From Nitzschia sp. DOCU1 (lineage: Eukaryota; Bacillariophyta; Bacillariophyceae; Bacillariales; Bacillariaceae), in contig OX595989.1 in NCBI GenBank assembly GCA_951394045.1, positions 2,790,001 to 2,854,000 on the forward strand: a DNA stretch of 64,000 bases. The letters are read 5' to 3'. The notes beneath the pieces are model-generated. The model had not been told where the DNA came from. It was given only the letters and a program-made list of their open reading frames with translations, and searched no databases. A program made the position numbers and the translations under genes. Shown piece by piece: positions 30,601 through 39,162 of the stretch (position 1 is the stretch's first letter; every line of letters starts with the position of its first letter).

Positions 30601-32955
30601 GGAGGAAAAACAAATCGTTCAAACGCTCTAACAGACCAGGCGGAGGATTCTTGGTCGGTCGAAAAACCCGGATTCGGCAAATTCCATCAAATCAGTGACA
30701 CTTCCTTTGTCGTTCGGACTATGAATGTACGAGATTCTTTGGACCAGTATAGTCGTCTTCAAGCGTCTTCGAATGCACGAGACTCAATGGAGCAATATAA
30801 AAGTCGTGGTGCGAAGGCCATTGGTCATGACTCGGGGCTCTATCAACAAGCACAAGGTTCCAATCTCGACGGTGCATTCCGTCGTTCAAAGGGACTATCA
30901 AAACAATCTTTTGATGGCTCGTCTTTTGGTCTGTATGGAAATACCGAGCCTACAAGATCAATGTCATCTGAAAGTGACTTCGATGCTGTGAATGCCTACA
31001 ATGAGACCGACAAGCAAAGAATTGAACGGATGGGAACAAGCAGCAGCACCTCGAATCCACATGGAGAAAGATTCTCTCATGCTGTATGCGCGCAGCAACC
31101 CGAGGCTCCTCTCGTGAGTAAACGAGGCTCTCGGGCCTCGGATGTGATGGCAACACAAAGTCATTCGTCTACTTCGCGATATCCCGAGGTATTTACGGCA
31201 CCAGCACACGCAATGACAATGTCTATTCGTGAACAAGGAACGGGAGACTCGTCATTCGGCCTGAATTCCTTCCCAAACTCTACATTCACTTCACAACATG
31301 AATTGATTTCGCAAACTACCATTTACTTGAGTCACGATTATGATGATGAGCGGCAACCGATGGTGAATTGTCAGGTAGAACCGAGCAGGACTTGTCAGCT
31401 TAATAAACAAGCTTGTGTCATCGGCGGTCTCCCGATTCTCGAGACGTCCTACCAGCACATGGATGGAGGTCCACCAAGCATGAACCCAGTGGCAGGGTCC
31501 GAATCCTTTGCTCCAGACTACACCAGTCAAGAAGTTGGCTCCCAGGTAAACCAGCACGCGAGGATGGCAATGGCTCATTATGCAAGTCAACAGGACCCGG
31601 ACATGGAAGCCCTCAATTCTTACAGGGAATCGTATGAATATAAAAGAATGAAGAGACGGTCCAGCATGCCACCCAACACTCCTACTGGGCTTACTCGACC
31701 CGCGTTTGCCTCCAATAGCGTGGGCGTGAGAAAGTCATTGAGTTCTACGGTACCATCGCAAATCAGGGATCAATATGGTGTAGACGCGAAGAACTCCTCT
31801 TCCTCACTTTCAGACGGTATACATGAGGATACAGCTCCGGGCGAGGACGAAGCCAGGGACGACTACAACTATCATCAATATCACGCGTCGGCGATGGATT
31901 CGCGAGATCGCTACCTCGATGCCCAGCCAGGCTTTGATGAGTCCGAGCAAGCACCTACTTCGCCTACGCAATTGCGATCTACAGACAGTGAATCTACGGT
32001 TGACGAAGAAGATATTCGACGGGCCGCCGAAAGACGAGGTATCGATCCCGAGCTCGTGGAAGTCATCATCAGCCAGTCGAACAGCAAAATCCGACGGGCG
32101 GCTCCTCAGGGGGTTGAGACGCTTCCTCCTCTCGATTCCGATGGTGATGGTCCTTATCATGACGTTCCCATTGATTCAGACACGTGCCGTCCCGCATCCG
32201 CTCGCCATTTGCGCAAAGATGTTGGCCCCGATTCCTACTCGGCTTACGACCAAGGAACCTCTTGGGACGCTATTGACCAGTATCAGCAAGATCAATACGC
32301 TGACAACAACACGTACGCTCCGGATCCTACCCCTCGACAACAGGCTGCTATCCTTGCTGCCCTGCACGAAAGTGCACAAGATCTGGCATTGAATCGGCGA
32401 AATTCCATACTAGCAGGTATACCCGACCTCCCTGAAGGAGCCACTGAAGAAGAGCTGAACTTGTTGAATCGTTTTATTGAAGTCGCCGCCAGTAACTTTG
32501 ATGGCAAGAAACTCAGTGCGGACTCGGAAAAGCGTGTTCGTGCCGCGGCTGAAAAGGTTGGTCTGTCCCAAAAGTTTGTGGATCAACTTTTGGAGCAAGC
32601 CAATGCCAACAACCAAGCGCAACAACAACAGCTACAAGGCCTACAAAATGTATCTATACCAATTGAAGTGGACGCGGTGGATGATCGTGACGATGCTTCC
32701 ACTTACATGACCCGAAGCACCCGGCGTGCCAAGAAGCGCATACGCGATGTTGGATGCAATGCCTGGGAGCAGTGGGACCATTTGACAAACTTGGTCCGTG
32801 GATGGACAAACTGTGGTGCGGTGGGCGATGTTCACCACGAAGACGAGGACGAAAGTTCGATTAGTAGTACCGAAGATCGCGAGACGCGCAAGCGCAAGGA
32901 GAAGAACAAGTCGAAACGACGCAAGAGTCAAACGGAACGTCGAGGCTTTGTATAG
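27601..32955 (+). CDS. Uncharacterised 1784-aa disordered protein with two copies of a conserved helical motif
   Basis: No known family is recognised. The start is the ATG at 27601, two codons after a TTG that also opens the frame. The motif occurs near the N-terminus (about residues 75-128: LNQFIFVAG...LCEAAEQVGLSLEVVQALV) and near the C-terminus (about 1617-1670: LLNRFIEVAA...VRAAAEKVGLSQKFVDQLL), with a half-copy at about 1465-1500 (IRRAAERRGIDPELVEVII). Other internal duplications are RRRTSLAALEESK / RKQRHSLAVLQESK (about 365-420) and VRDSLDQYS / ARDSMEQYK (about 1043-1065). The middle is Ser-, Gln- and Asp-rich and disordered. The C-terminus is strongly basic (KRKEKNKSKRRKSQTERRG). A role as a scaffold or regulatory protein is possible but not shown by the sequence. 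Confidence 0.7.
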   Translation: MVPPRRQTIDTEDQVRSLPGRRQGNVSDDVSEAQYSTTTTNTLAGFLGKKKSHRDIVESERVSRLRTQREEARAAINALNQFIFVAGHTFKGRQLNQKDQKRLCEAAEQVGLSLEVVQALVQQTSNKNAVLNYCMASDDAFARKMKNDPKLSKLLEEDGKRDSGGKFDIAGSVWRIFMHKIVQQFLREHDLELSDVMSKESLTSRLYEEALRNETKNSSNDFGNDQAEFARIQRDYTKERERLTIPEEEAKLARQQAEANMNYPVHPEYGGLILSERRDYIVSKDQTIVTDDILSLRLGDNPSDDASNTDHDFRENRVRRRQSAPMPTRRKPVASDGEEEVSAVKRGLAVFGKPQDCSQDSVKRRRRTSLAALEESKVSISRARFEVGLDDLGSRHPETVRKQRHSLAVLQESKIVNSKARAEGNPKEAESSMESRTATGKTAWTPTVKKLNPQVKQLFERGSLEGPKPDSTPGADIVNRSSVGSFVKSTKQLFEGASHFGETSEGESKPGRPRRTTASRRNQQQGTEEPEVPYSSKDRVSEVETLPEIDGLACDNSVMTSEGYGVDVLPGKRPNLVVLHANGEDSNGVYSSLTQSSSSSQEEGKSKSPRHPVRGASRRQSRSSMQKSETVASASHFNRRSMDDIDSKSPKAPWRRDVATGGGTEHRPSNSHRTGDSSIAAAITPHSTTSGAPFASGGLQTRNGRNESDKTTPAPFGGLRYTTLSTTSSTHLSSLHSSKGVAMSRPSLTAPTVVTNVTSFSDSRQDIRSAIQTDAYKLCDVDTRQKREKWAPARSSERPDPIFSSYEDDDEGWVDFGRDFVGRPGSGSLGGRSGRGLTEDDNDSLRQPGGGHFILSTNEMGGHLNRTVQHQQTSSKEDANDALNISQRVDDWSKKVRTLLSDDEQPETPGPHKIAQTKASKEKTSAVRAKHPGTLSDKENIARQDPKGEWIKFQVNPFQYTNEEHSDLRVPESYDSERRWHMEGPNPASTSADSDFLSTEGGKTNRSNALTDQAEDSWSVEKPGFGKFHQISDTSFVVRTMNVRDSLDQYSRLQASSNARDSMEQYKSRGAKAIGHDSGLYQQAQGSNLDGAFRRSKGLSKQSFDGSSFGLYGNTEPTRSMSSESDFDAVNAYNETDKQRIERMGTSSSTSNPHGERFSHAVCAQQPEAPLVSKRGSRASDVMATQSHSSTSRYPEVFTAPAHAMTMSIREQGTGDSSFGLNSFPNSTFTSQHELISQTTIYLSHDYDDERQPMVNCQVEPSRTCQLNKQACVIGGLPILETSYQHMDGGPPSMNPVAGSESFAPDYTSQEVGSQVNQHARMAMAHYASQQDPDMEALNSYRESYEYKRMKRRSSMPPNTPTGLTRPAFASNSVGVRKSLSSTVPSQIRDQYGVDAKNSSSSLSDGIHEDTAPGEDEARDDYNYHQYHASAMDSRDRYLDAQPGFDESEQAPTSPTQLRSTDSESTVDEEDIRRAAERRGIDPELVEVIISQSNSKIRRAAPQGVETLPPLDSDGDGPYHDVPIDSDTCRPASARHLRKDVGPDSYSAYDQGTSWDAIDQYQQDQYADNNTYAPDPTPRQQAAILAALHESAQDLALNRRNSILAGIPDLPEGATEEELNLLNRFIEVAASNFDGKKLSADSEKRVRAAAEKVGLSQKFVDQLLEQANANNQAQQQQLQGLQNVSIPIEVDAVDDRDDASTYMTRSTRRAKKRIRDVGCNAWEQWDHLTNLVRGWTNCGAVGDVHHEDEDESSISSTEDRETRKRKEKNKSKRRKSQTERRGFV

Positions 32956-33550
32956 AAGAAATAGAGATTTGTGGGGCACCGCGCGCAATACTATTGCTAC
33001 GATTACTCGAGGATCGTTTTGGAAACGATTCACCGAGTAGTTTGGTACTGGATGCAATGCGCTGGATGCGGCCGCCGGAAAATGCCGCCCGCCGCACAAC
33101 GGGGGTTTGTATTCATTGTATTTTGCTAGTGTAAAAGCAGTGTTATCGTGTTTAGTTATTCCATGCTCCTTTTTTGCATTTGCGTTTAGTTTGTTGGCAT
33201 CACCACTAGCTGCTTTAATAGTGTAGCTATTAGTAAAAGGGAGCCGCGCTTCCCGGGTTACTAGGTAGCCACCAAGTTTGTCGAAGTGGTCACATACATG
33301 GAGTCGTACTAGTCGATGGTCGCCGGAGACGACGAGATCGGACGCCGGAGCGGTATCACGACACGCCGGCAACGCGCGTGCCTCAAAAAAATGATGGAAC
33401 GATCTTTTGAAAACAGAAGTGGCTGCCACCATGGGCGGCCGCTCCCACTTCCACAGAGGAACCGTCTTCTCATTGTCCCACCGTGAGTGACTACTACGAC
33501 GTGTTGTAATCTTGTGCCCTATCTCTATCTCTCTTTACTGCATAGTAATA
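32956..33550. other. Intergenic region with a downstream hairpin (33005-33038)
   Basis: About 50 bp after the stop codon of the 1784-aa gene, ATCGTTT/AAACGAT (7-bp stem, 3-nt loop, 33013-33029) sits inside ACTCG/CGAGT outer arms (33005-33009 and 33034-33038). It could structure the 3' end of the transcript. The rest contains no credible gene and should hold the Ku80 promoter. Confidence 0.5.
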
Positions 33551-35434
33551 ATGAAGGAAGCCGTGGTCTTGATTCTGGACGCCAATGAAACCATGGCGAC
33601 AAACTACGACGACACCAAGTCACGTTTCGACTGCGCCAAGGATGTCTGCCAGAACATGATTAGTGACTTGATGATTCGTAGCAAAACCCACGAGGTAGCT
33701 GTCCTAGTGTTGAAATCACCAAAGACACATCATCACTTTTGGCAAGAACAGCAAAATGACGAGGATGACGACGAGCAAGATCCAGAGATTCCCTTTCCAA
33801 ACATAGTGGAACTAGGCGGCGACGGGATCATGGTGGGCGTCAATCGACCACATCCAGATTTACTACGAAAGATCAACGCTCTTCAAGTGACCTCAACTGC
33901 CAAAGGCTTGCGTGGTGATTTTTGCGATGGCATTGTAGTGGCTGCCGATGCCTTGTTCAAGCGCACCTCTGGCAAGAAGTACCAGCGACGCATTGTTTTG
34001 ATTACCGATGCCGAACACAAGGTGCAAGTGGACCCTCAACAATTGCTCGTAGTGCTAGACTCGTTGCGGGCCATGGAATGTCGTTTAGAAGTGATTGGGA
34101 TGGAGTTTGAATCGCAGGCAGAATATGAACAAGCTGCAGATGCTCTCAAAAGTGGTGGAATCAAAAAGGAAGAAGAATCTTCGTCATCCAAGCCTGGTGG
34201 GCAGCAGCAAGACGATGATAGTGAAACCGACGTGGAAGGGGACGACGATAATGATGATGACGACGACGACGACGAGGAAGAAGAAGATTGCAAAGAGATC
34301 AAACGACAAAATGAGCAACTATTGCTTAGTTTGACAGAAAAGACCGGCGGTTTTGTCATGGCTGCCAAGGAATTGCAACCCATTCTGCAAAAAGTCCTGG
34401 GACAGCGTCTTCCGAAATCCACGCGCCGCAAGATACAATTTCAAATGGCTCCTGGTCTTGTTTTTGATGCTCGCTTTTCTTTGTTGCTTTCCAAGGCATC
34501 GACGCCGTCTCTCAAAAAGAAAGTAGTGGAACTTGAACCGGGAGAACAAGCGGACAATCCCGATGCCAAGATATTCAAGGATCAAGACGGAAAGGAAGTC
34601 GTTCATGACTTTCATACAATCACTACACATTGGGATCCCGAACAACCGACTCGAGAAATCACAGACGTTGCTCAGGGATATCGCTACGGGAGTGATATCG
34701 TGCCAATGAGTGGTTACGATATGACCGGGCTGTTGCACCCTTCGCCTGTCCAATTGAAACTCTTGGGCTATCTCCATGAACGTCAAGTTCCAGAATATCT
34801 TCGTATAGGACCACCCTATGTTCTGGCGGGAGCCGATTCGTTGCCCACTTGTGCCGCCATTGCGGCACTGGCGGTGGCTCTGGAGCGAAAGAAACAGGTC
34901 GGTATTGGCACACTTGTCAAGACCAAAGATGCGGACCCCATCTTGGTAGGCCTCTTTCCGCTGCAGCTCAAGAAAGAAGACTTGTCACCTCGGCACTTGT
35001 GCATGATGCAATTGCCGTTTCGAGGAGATGTCACCAACTTGTCGTCGTTGGAACCATTGGCATCCAATACTGCTACTAGTAGCAAGGATGCGTCCAACAA
35101 GAAGCAAGCCGCCGCCGATCAAGTCATTGATTCCTTGATGCTTCCTCCGGATGCCTTGGATTATACGCGAATCCCGAATCCGTACTTGCGCAGCTTTCAT
35201 CAAACGGTGGTGCAACGCATTCTAGATAGCAGCTGTGGGATTGTTTCTGTGCGCTCCCAAACAAAGGATCCCATGGCGACTCCTCCAGAAATTTGGAAGA
35301 AAGGAAGCGCCGCTGTGGAAGCCTTTCGATCAGCTTGTCCGCTGACCATGATCAAAACGCCTACCACCAATGGTCGGGGCAAGGCGAATGCATCACGTGG
35401 CCCCAAAAGCTACCGCGACTTTTTGAATGAATAG
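33551..35434 (+). CDS. KU80: Ku80, DNA end-binding subunit for non-homologous end joining, 627 aa
   Basis: With Ku70 it forms the ring that loads on double-strand breaks and recruits the end-joining machinery in the nucleus. The start ATG at 33551 opens MKEAVVLILDANETM, the first strand of the von Willebrand-type N-terminal domain (residues about 1-215), which includes RRIVLITDAEH. An acidic run of Asp/Glu follows (about 222-248), then the Ku core barrel (about 250-480), with GYRYGSDIVPMS and GPPYVLAGADSLPT recognisable. The C-terminal arm ends at KSYRDFLNE. At 627 residues it is shorter than the 732-residue human protein and lacks the C-terminal helical domain and the DNA-PKcs-binding tail, as in organisms without DNA-PKcs. 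It is a single exon. The neighbouring genes give no functional clue. Confidence 0.9.
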   Translation: MKEAVVLILDANETMATNYDDTKSRFDCAKDVCQNMISDLMIRSKTHEVAVLVLKSPKTHHHFWQEQQNDEDDDEQDPEIPFPNIVELGGDGIMVGVNRPHPDLLRKINALQVTSTAKGLRGDFCDGIVVAADALFKRTSGKKYQRRIVLITDAEHKVQVDPQQLLVVLDSLRAMECRLEVIGMEFESQAEYEQAADALKSGGIKKEEESSSSKPGGQQQDDDSETDVEGDDDNDDDDDDDEEEEDCKEIKRQNEQLLLSLTEKTGGFVMAAKELQPILQKVLGQRLPKSTRRKIQFQMAPGLVFDARFSLLLSKASTPSLKKKVVELEPGEQADNPDAKIFKDQDGKEVVHDFHTITTHWDPEQPTREITDVAQGYRYGSDIVPMSGYDMTGLLHPSPVQLKLLGYLHERQVPEYLRIGPPYVLAGADSLPTCAAIAALAVALERKKQVGIGTLVKTKDADPILVGLFPLQLKKEDLSPRHLCMMQLPFRGDVTNLSSLEPLASNTATSSKDASNKKQAAADQVIDSLMLPPDALDYTRIPNPYLRSFHQTVVQRILDSSCGIVSVRSQTKDPMATPPEIWKKGSAAVEAFRSACPLTMIKTPTTNGRGKANASRGPKSYRDFLNE

Positions 35435-35811
35435 AAATACGACCAGGATTGTAGTCACGTTTCCGGGGTGATACTTCTACAACGATGGCGATCAACATTG
35501 GCAAAGCTCCATTCACAGACATGGAATGATTAGGCTCGAGATTCACAGACAATCGCAGTGAAACATTCGGATTCCGTCATGTTGTGCCACAAGAAGTTGC
35601 AGTCCTCAGTCGTCCCAAAAAGCCCCACTATTTTGCGAACTATTGAGGTCTATAGTCCTGTTAGGTGCACGCACCGTCAAATCGAGTTTGAATTCTACAG
35701 CCTTCCAGTAGTGTGATGTTGCTCTGTCGATTCGCCCCGAGATATCTCCGTCTAGAAACCACCTCCACAGCCGGCAAGGATTCACCACCCTTATGATATT
35801 CTCCATATCGC
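35435..35811. other. Convergent intergenic region, no gene seen
   Basis: Short space between the 3' ends of Ku80 and the LLPH-like gene. Nothing beyond presumed 3' untranslated sequence is visible. Confidence 0.45.
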
Positions 35812-36333
35812 CTAGAATTGAACAAAATACCTGGGGCGTTGCTTTGGCCGTTCCTCCCGCGGTTTCTTTTGCGACGCTTGGAGCCCATGTTTTCGACTTC
35901 GTTTGGATTTTCTCGCCACGGGCGCCTTGTTCTCTCCCTTGAGTTCCTTGGCGGAAATAATTTCATCCTCAACCGCATCTACTCCAATCGCCGTTGCATC
36001 ATTAGTGTCCATACTTTCAGGCAATGTTTCTTCCTGGGCAGCATCAAAGACTGCCGTAAGTTTGTCCAAAGATTTCAGTGACTGTTTCTCTACACATTCT
36101 TTGAGTTTTTCCTGAACTTCAGCCATTTTCTTCTTGTGGAACACCTAAAAGATACCAGATAGCGAAGAAAAACGTATGCGTCAGAGCAAGAAGTAAACAG
36201 AGGAAGGTAAACGTTGCGACAACGACCAGAACGATCATTCGTCAGAAGCACTTTTGACACGTACATCTCCAACTGTCCTTCGGAATTCGGATCTGGCCTT
36301 TCGCTTGCTTTTCGATCGGATTGACTTTGCCAT
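35812..36333 (-). CDS. LLPH/YBL028C-like small nucleolar ribosome-biogenesis protein, 133 aa, two exons
   Basis: The N-terminus MAKSIRSKSKRKARSEFRR is the hallmark of the DUF2423 family (yeast YBL028C, human LLPH), small basic proteins of pre-60S maturation. Exon 1 is 36333-36265 and exon 2 is 36144-35812, with a 120-bp intron that begins GTACGT and ends TTTTAG; phase 0 is kept. The two exons fall in different frames and neither looks like a gene alone. After the start motif come a charged helical middle (residues about 24-85) and a basic C-terminus (RKSKRSRKHGLQ...RPKQRPRYF), as in the family. Length agrees with human LLPH (about 129 aa). Confidence 0.83.
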
Positions 36334-36938
36334 GATAACTGTTGGGTGTAGACTGCTTCTGAAGGCTGAATAGACGACGAGAACGTAGGTTTTCAAAAAC
36401 GGGGAAGTTGATCTGAAAGGAAGGACGAACAACAACAGAAAACGAGAAGAAATGAACTCTTTGGCGGGAGATTGCTTGGCCACGGAGACAATACGCGGGT
36501 GGACGGCAAGACCCGATTTTTGATTCGGCCGACTACCTGGCGTGTGGACGTATACACAATGTGCGCGCCGGAAAGCATGGCAGGCCAGCTCGAAAATGTA
36601 GGCAAAAATGCGAGCGGGTGCGAAACGGACGCCTTGACAGGCAGTAAGTTGTATTAGTAATTGTTGATGCGAACAAAACAATCCAAAACTTCAAAACCGA
36701 AGTTCCCGGTATGTTACAAGTCTCCGTTGCACATGGACGAGCATGTCGAGCCTTCGACTTTCATCCCAACCTCCACTTCTTGATCTCGTTCTCGCCTCGT
36801 CTCGATCTTCCTCGACCTTGCTTTGTCGCTATGCCCAGCTGCCGAAGTTTCTTAGTTCCAGCCAGAGTTGACTTGTAGTAGCATCAAACATCATACCAGT
36901 ACAACGATATACTTCGAAAACGGATTGATAGTGTCACG
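36334..36938. promoter_or_regulatory. Divergent promoter region of the LLPH-like and 725-aa genes
   Basis: About 600 bp between divergent start codons. No specific site is recognised. A CT-rich strand (TCGTTCTCGCCTCGTCTCGATCTTCCTCG, seen as short repeats of TCG/CTCG near 36785-36815) precedes the 725-aa gene. Confidence 0.35.
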
Positions 36939-39116
36939 ATGCCTGTCTTGAGGCGGAAGTTCAAAAGAATCGATGAAGACGAAGGGAACGTCCCAGAGGT
37001 AATGGACGATGTCGACAACAAAAATAAGGGCACGATCTCCTCAGGGGACCCTTTTTCTCTGCCCTTATTACTGGAACAAGAAACTCCCATGAGCCAGAGC
37101 CAGAAAACATTCCCTGCATTTGCCGACTGGAAAGCGTTTGGAACCGATTCGAAGAGCGACCCAGTGGATGAAAATAAAGCTCTAGGGCTCGAGTGGCCGA
37201 AGCTCTCCAACCAGAATGAACCAATTCAACCTCAAGCACGTCAGATTCATTCACAGGTAAACAAGCCAATAAAAATCCCGAAATTAAAGGCAAATAAGCA
37301 CGATGATCTCCAGCACAATCGAGCAAAAGAGATTTTGGTAAAGGTCCGCAAGGAGACTACCCTCGATGCATTTGGCCAGCCACTGGATGAAACTGACAGC
37401 ATCAATACTGAGCCATCACCTGTTCACAAGTCACTTTATCTCGAGAACCGTGTATCCGATACTAGGGACGATCTTGCCAACTGGACTCCCTTTGAGCAAA
37501 ACACGCAAGTGCAGAATAGAGTCGCGTGGGAATCTTTTGGGTCAATGCCAAAACCTCCGGAAGGAAGTACTTCACCGATCGCTATCGATATTTTCCCGCT
37601 GACAACTTCAGAACAAACTGCTGCAAAGACAAAGAATGAGCCACCAAAGAAACAAGTTAGTCCGGCGGCGCAAGAAGATGACGTATCAATGCCCTCAACT
37701 TTGAATATCCAAAGCCTTCTAGAGCGACCAGATCCAACTATGGACCATGATTGCCAGGATTCTGATATTCTATCACCAGTTGGTTTGTCGCATGGCAACG
37801 CCGGTACGGAAGATGACATGCCATTGCGTTTCGGCCAAGAATTAGGCAAAGTATCGATGCTTGTTGGTGCAGTCCCGCGCGCTTCCATCGCCGGCGAATC
37901 AGACGCTTTCTCACTGGGGTTGGAGACGATCGACGGTGTTCTAGGAGAAGTAGCCAGTAGCAAGAAGCGTCAATCGTTGCAACACGAAGGGAGGGAGTCG
38001 TTGAGCCCCACCACGATGCAAGCCGCAATCAAAAAAGAGAACTTTGGGCGGCAACGTCAGTTCCCTCTGGAGAAAATCGTTGAAGTGGAGGAGTCGCTCG
38101 GTGAAAGTCGAAAAGATCGCCTTTCAAGCTCCCATGCCCCTTTCGACGTGAGCACTGAGGCGAATAACATTGCGTCAAGACTTGCGGTGACTAGCACCGA
38201 GAAGCACTCCAAAGACTTGAGAAGACTCAGCGATGTACCTACAGATATCAGTATCGTGGATCGCGATAACACATTCCAAACGGCCCGACAACGGATTAAG
38301 CAGCAGCGATCAATTCACCTGCTAAAAAATGATCCTTCGTTGTCGGGAAACAACTCGCTTCTTGATACAGATAGTGAAGTGTCGGATCCTGTGAGCGGTC
38401 TCCACACGGCTGCGTCTGGTGCCTCTGGCCATAAAGCGGGTCTCATCATCGAGGCACAAAGCTTTAACTCTGCATCCGTTTCTACAATGACGTATCCTCT
38501 CAACATGAAGCAATCAGTTGACTCAGATGATACGAGCAAGTCCGAGAACGAGAATTTAACGTCCAAGTTCCCAAGGAAGAACAAAACGAAACCCCTTGGT
38601 GCCAGCGCCCAGGAAATTCAGATGTTGAATACGTTTCTAATGGCAGCGGGACCAAAAATAAGTTCCTCCACTCTCTCCATAGAAGATAGGGAAGAGATTC
38701 ACAATCGGGCAATCAAAGCCGGCCTCCCAGATGAATTCGTCAACAAAATGCTGGATCGGACGGCTGGCATCATTCGGTGGGAAGAGCACAGCGTTGGGAC
38801 TTTGTTGACCAGTGATTCTACCTCCGTTTCTTCCAGAACTAAGCATTCGGTCTATTCGTCTGAAAGCTACTCCACAAGGTATACAAAAGACGACGAGAGC
38901 ATCGGCTATTTCTCGTACAGCAAGACTGGCAGATCACCGAAGGCCGACGTGGGTGCCTACGGGTGCTTTTCAAACTTGGCAAGCACAATTTGGGTGGAGA
39001 GTGGTCTAGGTGGTGATGACATCATGGAAAATGTGGCTGCTGCCATAAGTGAAAGCTTTGACGATGCCTCATGGAGTCGTAGGAAACGGCGAACGCGACG
39101 CCACACAGCCTGGTAA
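36939..39116 (+). CDS. Uncharacterised 725-aa disordered protein, shared-motif family member
   Basis: Third member of the motif family in this window. The start is the ATG at 36939. Most of the chain is polar and disordered. Near residues 558-612 is a single copy of the helical motif: MLNTFLMAAG...IHNRAIKAGLPDEFVNKMLD. After it comes a Ser/Tyr-rich stretch (SVYSSESYSTRYTKDDES) and a C-terminal segment with hydrophobic helices (NLASTIWVES, IMENVAAAISESF), ending basic (RRKRRTRRHTAW). The arrangement of motif, spacer and basic end parallels the C-terminus of the 1784-aa protein, supporting common origin. It ends 46 bp from the convergent ChaN-like gene. Function unknown. Confidence 0.68.
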   Translation: MPVLRRKFKRIDEDEGNVPEVMDDVDNKNKGTISSGDPFSLPLLLEQETPMSQSQKTFPAFADWKAFGTDSKSDPVDENKALGLEWPKLSNQNEPIQPQARQIHSQVNKPIKIPKLKANKHDDLQHNRAKEILVKVRKETTLDAFGQPLDETDSINTEPSPVHKSLYLENRVSDTRDDLANWTPFEQNTQVQNRVAWESFGSMPKPPEGSTSPIAIDIFPLTTSEQTAAKTKNEPPKKQVSPAAQEDDVSMPSTLNIQSLLERPDPTMDHDCQDSDILSPVGLSHGNAGTEDDMPLRFGQELGKVSMLVGAVPRASIAGESDAFSLGLETIDGVLGEVASSKKRQSLQHEGRESLSPTTMQAAIKKENFGRQRQFPLEKIVEVEESLGESRKDRLSSSHAPFDVSTEANNIASRLAVTSTEKHSKDLRRLSDVPTDISIVDRDNTFQTARQRIKQQRSIHLLKNDPSLSGNNSLLDTDSEVSDPVSGLHTAASGASGHKAGLIIEAQSFNSASVSTMTYPLNMKQSVDSDDTSKSENENLTSKFPRKNKTKPLGASAQEIQMLNTFLMAAGPKISSSTLSIEDREEIHNRAIKAGLPDEFVNKMLDRTAGIIRWEEHSVGTLLTSDSTSVSSRTKHSVYSSESYSTRYTKDDESIGYFSYSKTGRSPKADVGAYGCFSNLASTIWVESGLGGDDIMENVAAAISESFDDASWSRRKRRTRRHTAW

Positions 39117-39162
39117 CATTTCAGCAAGCAAATACTACCTTACCCAAGTTGAACGACATTCA

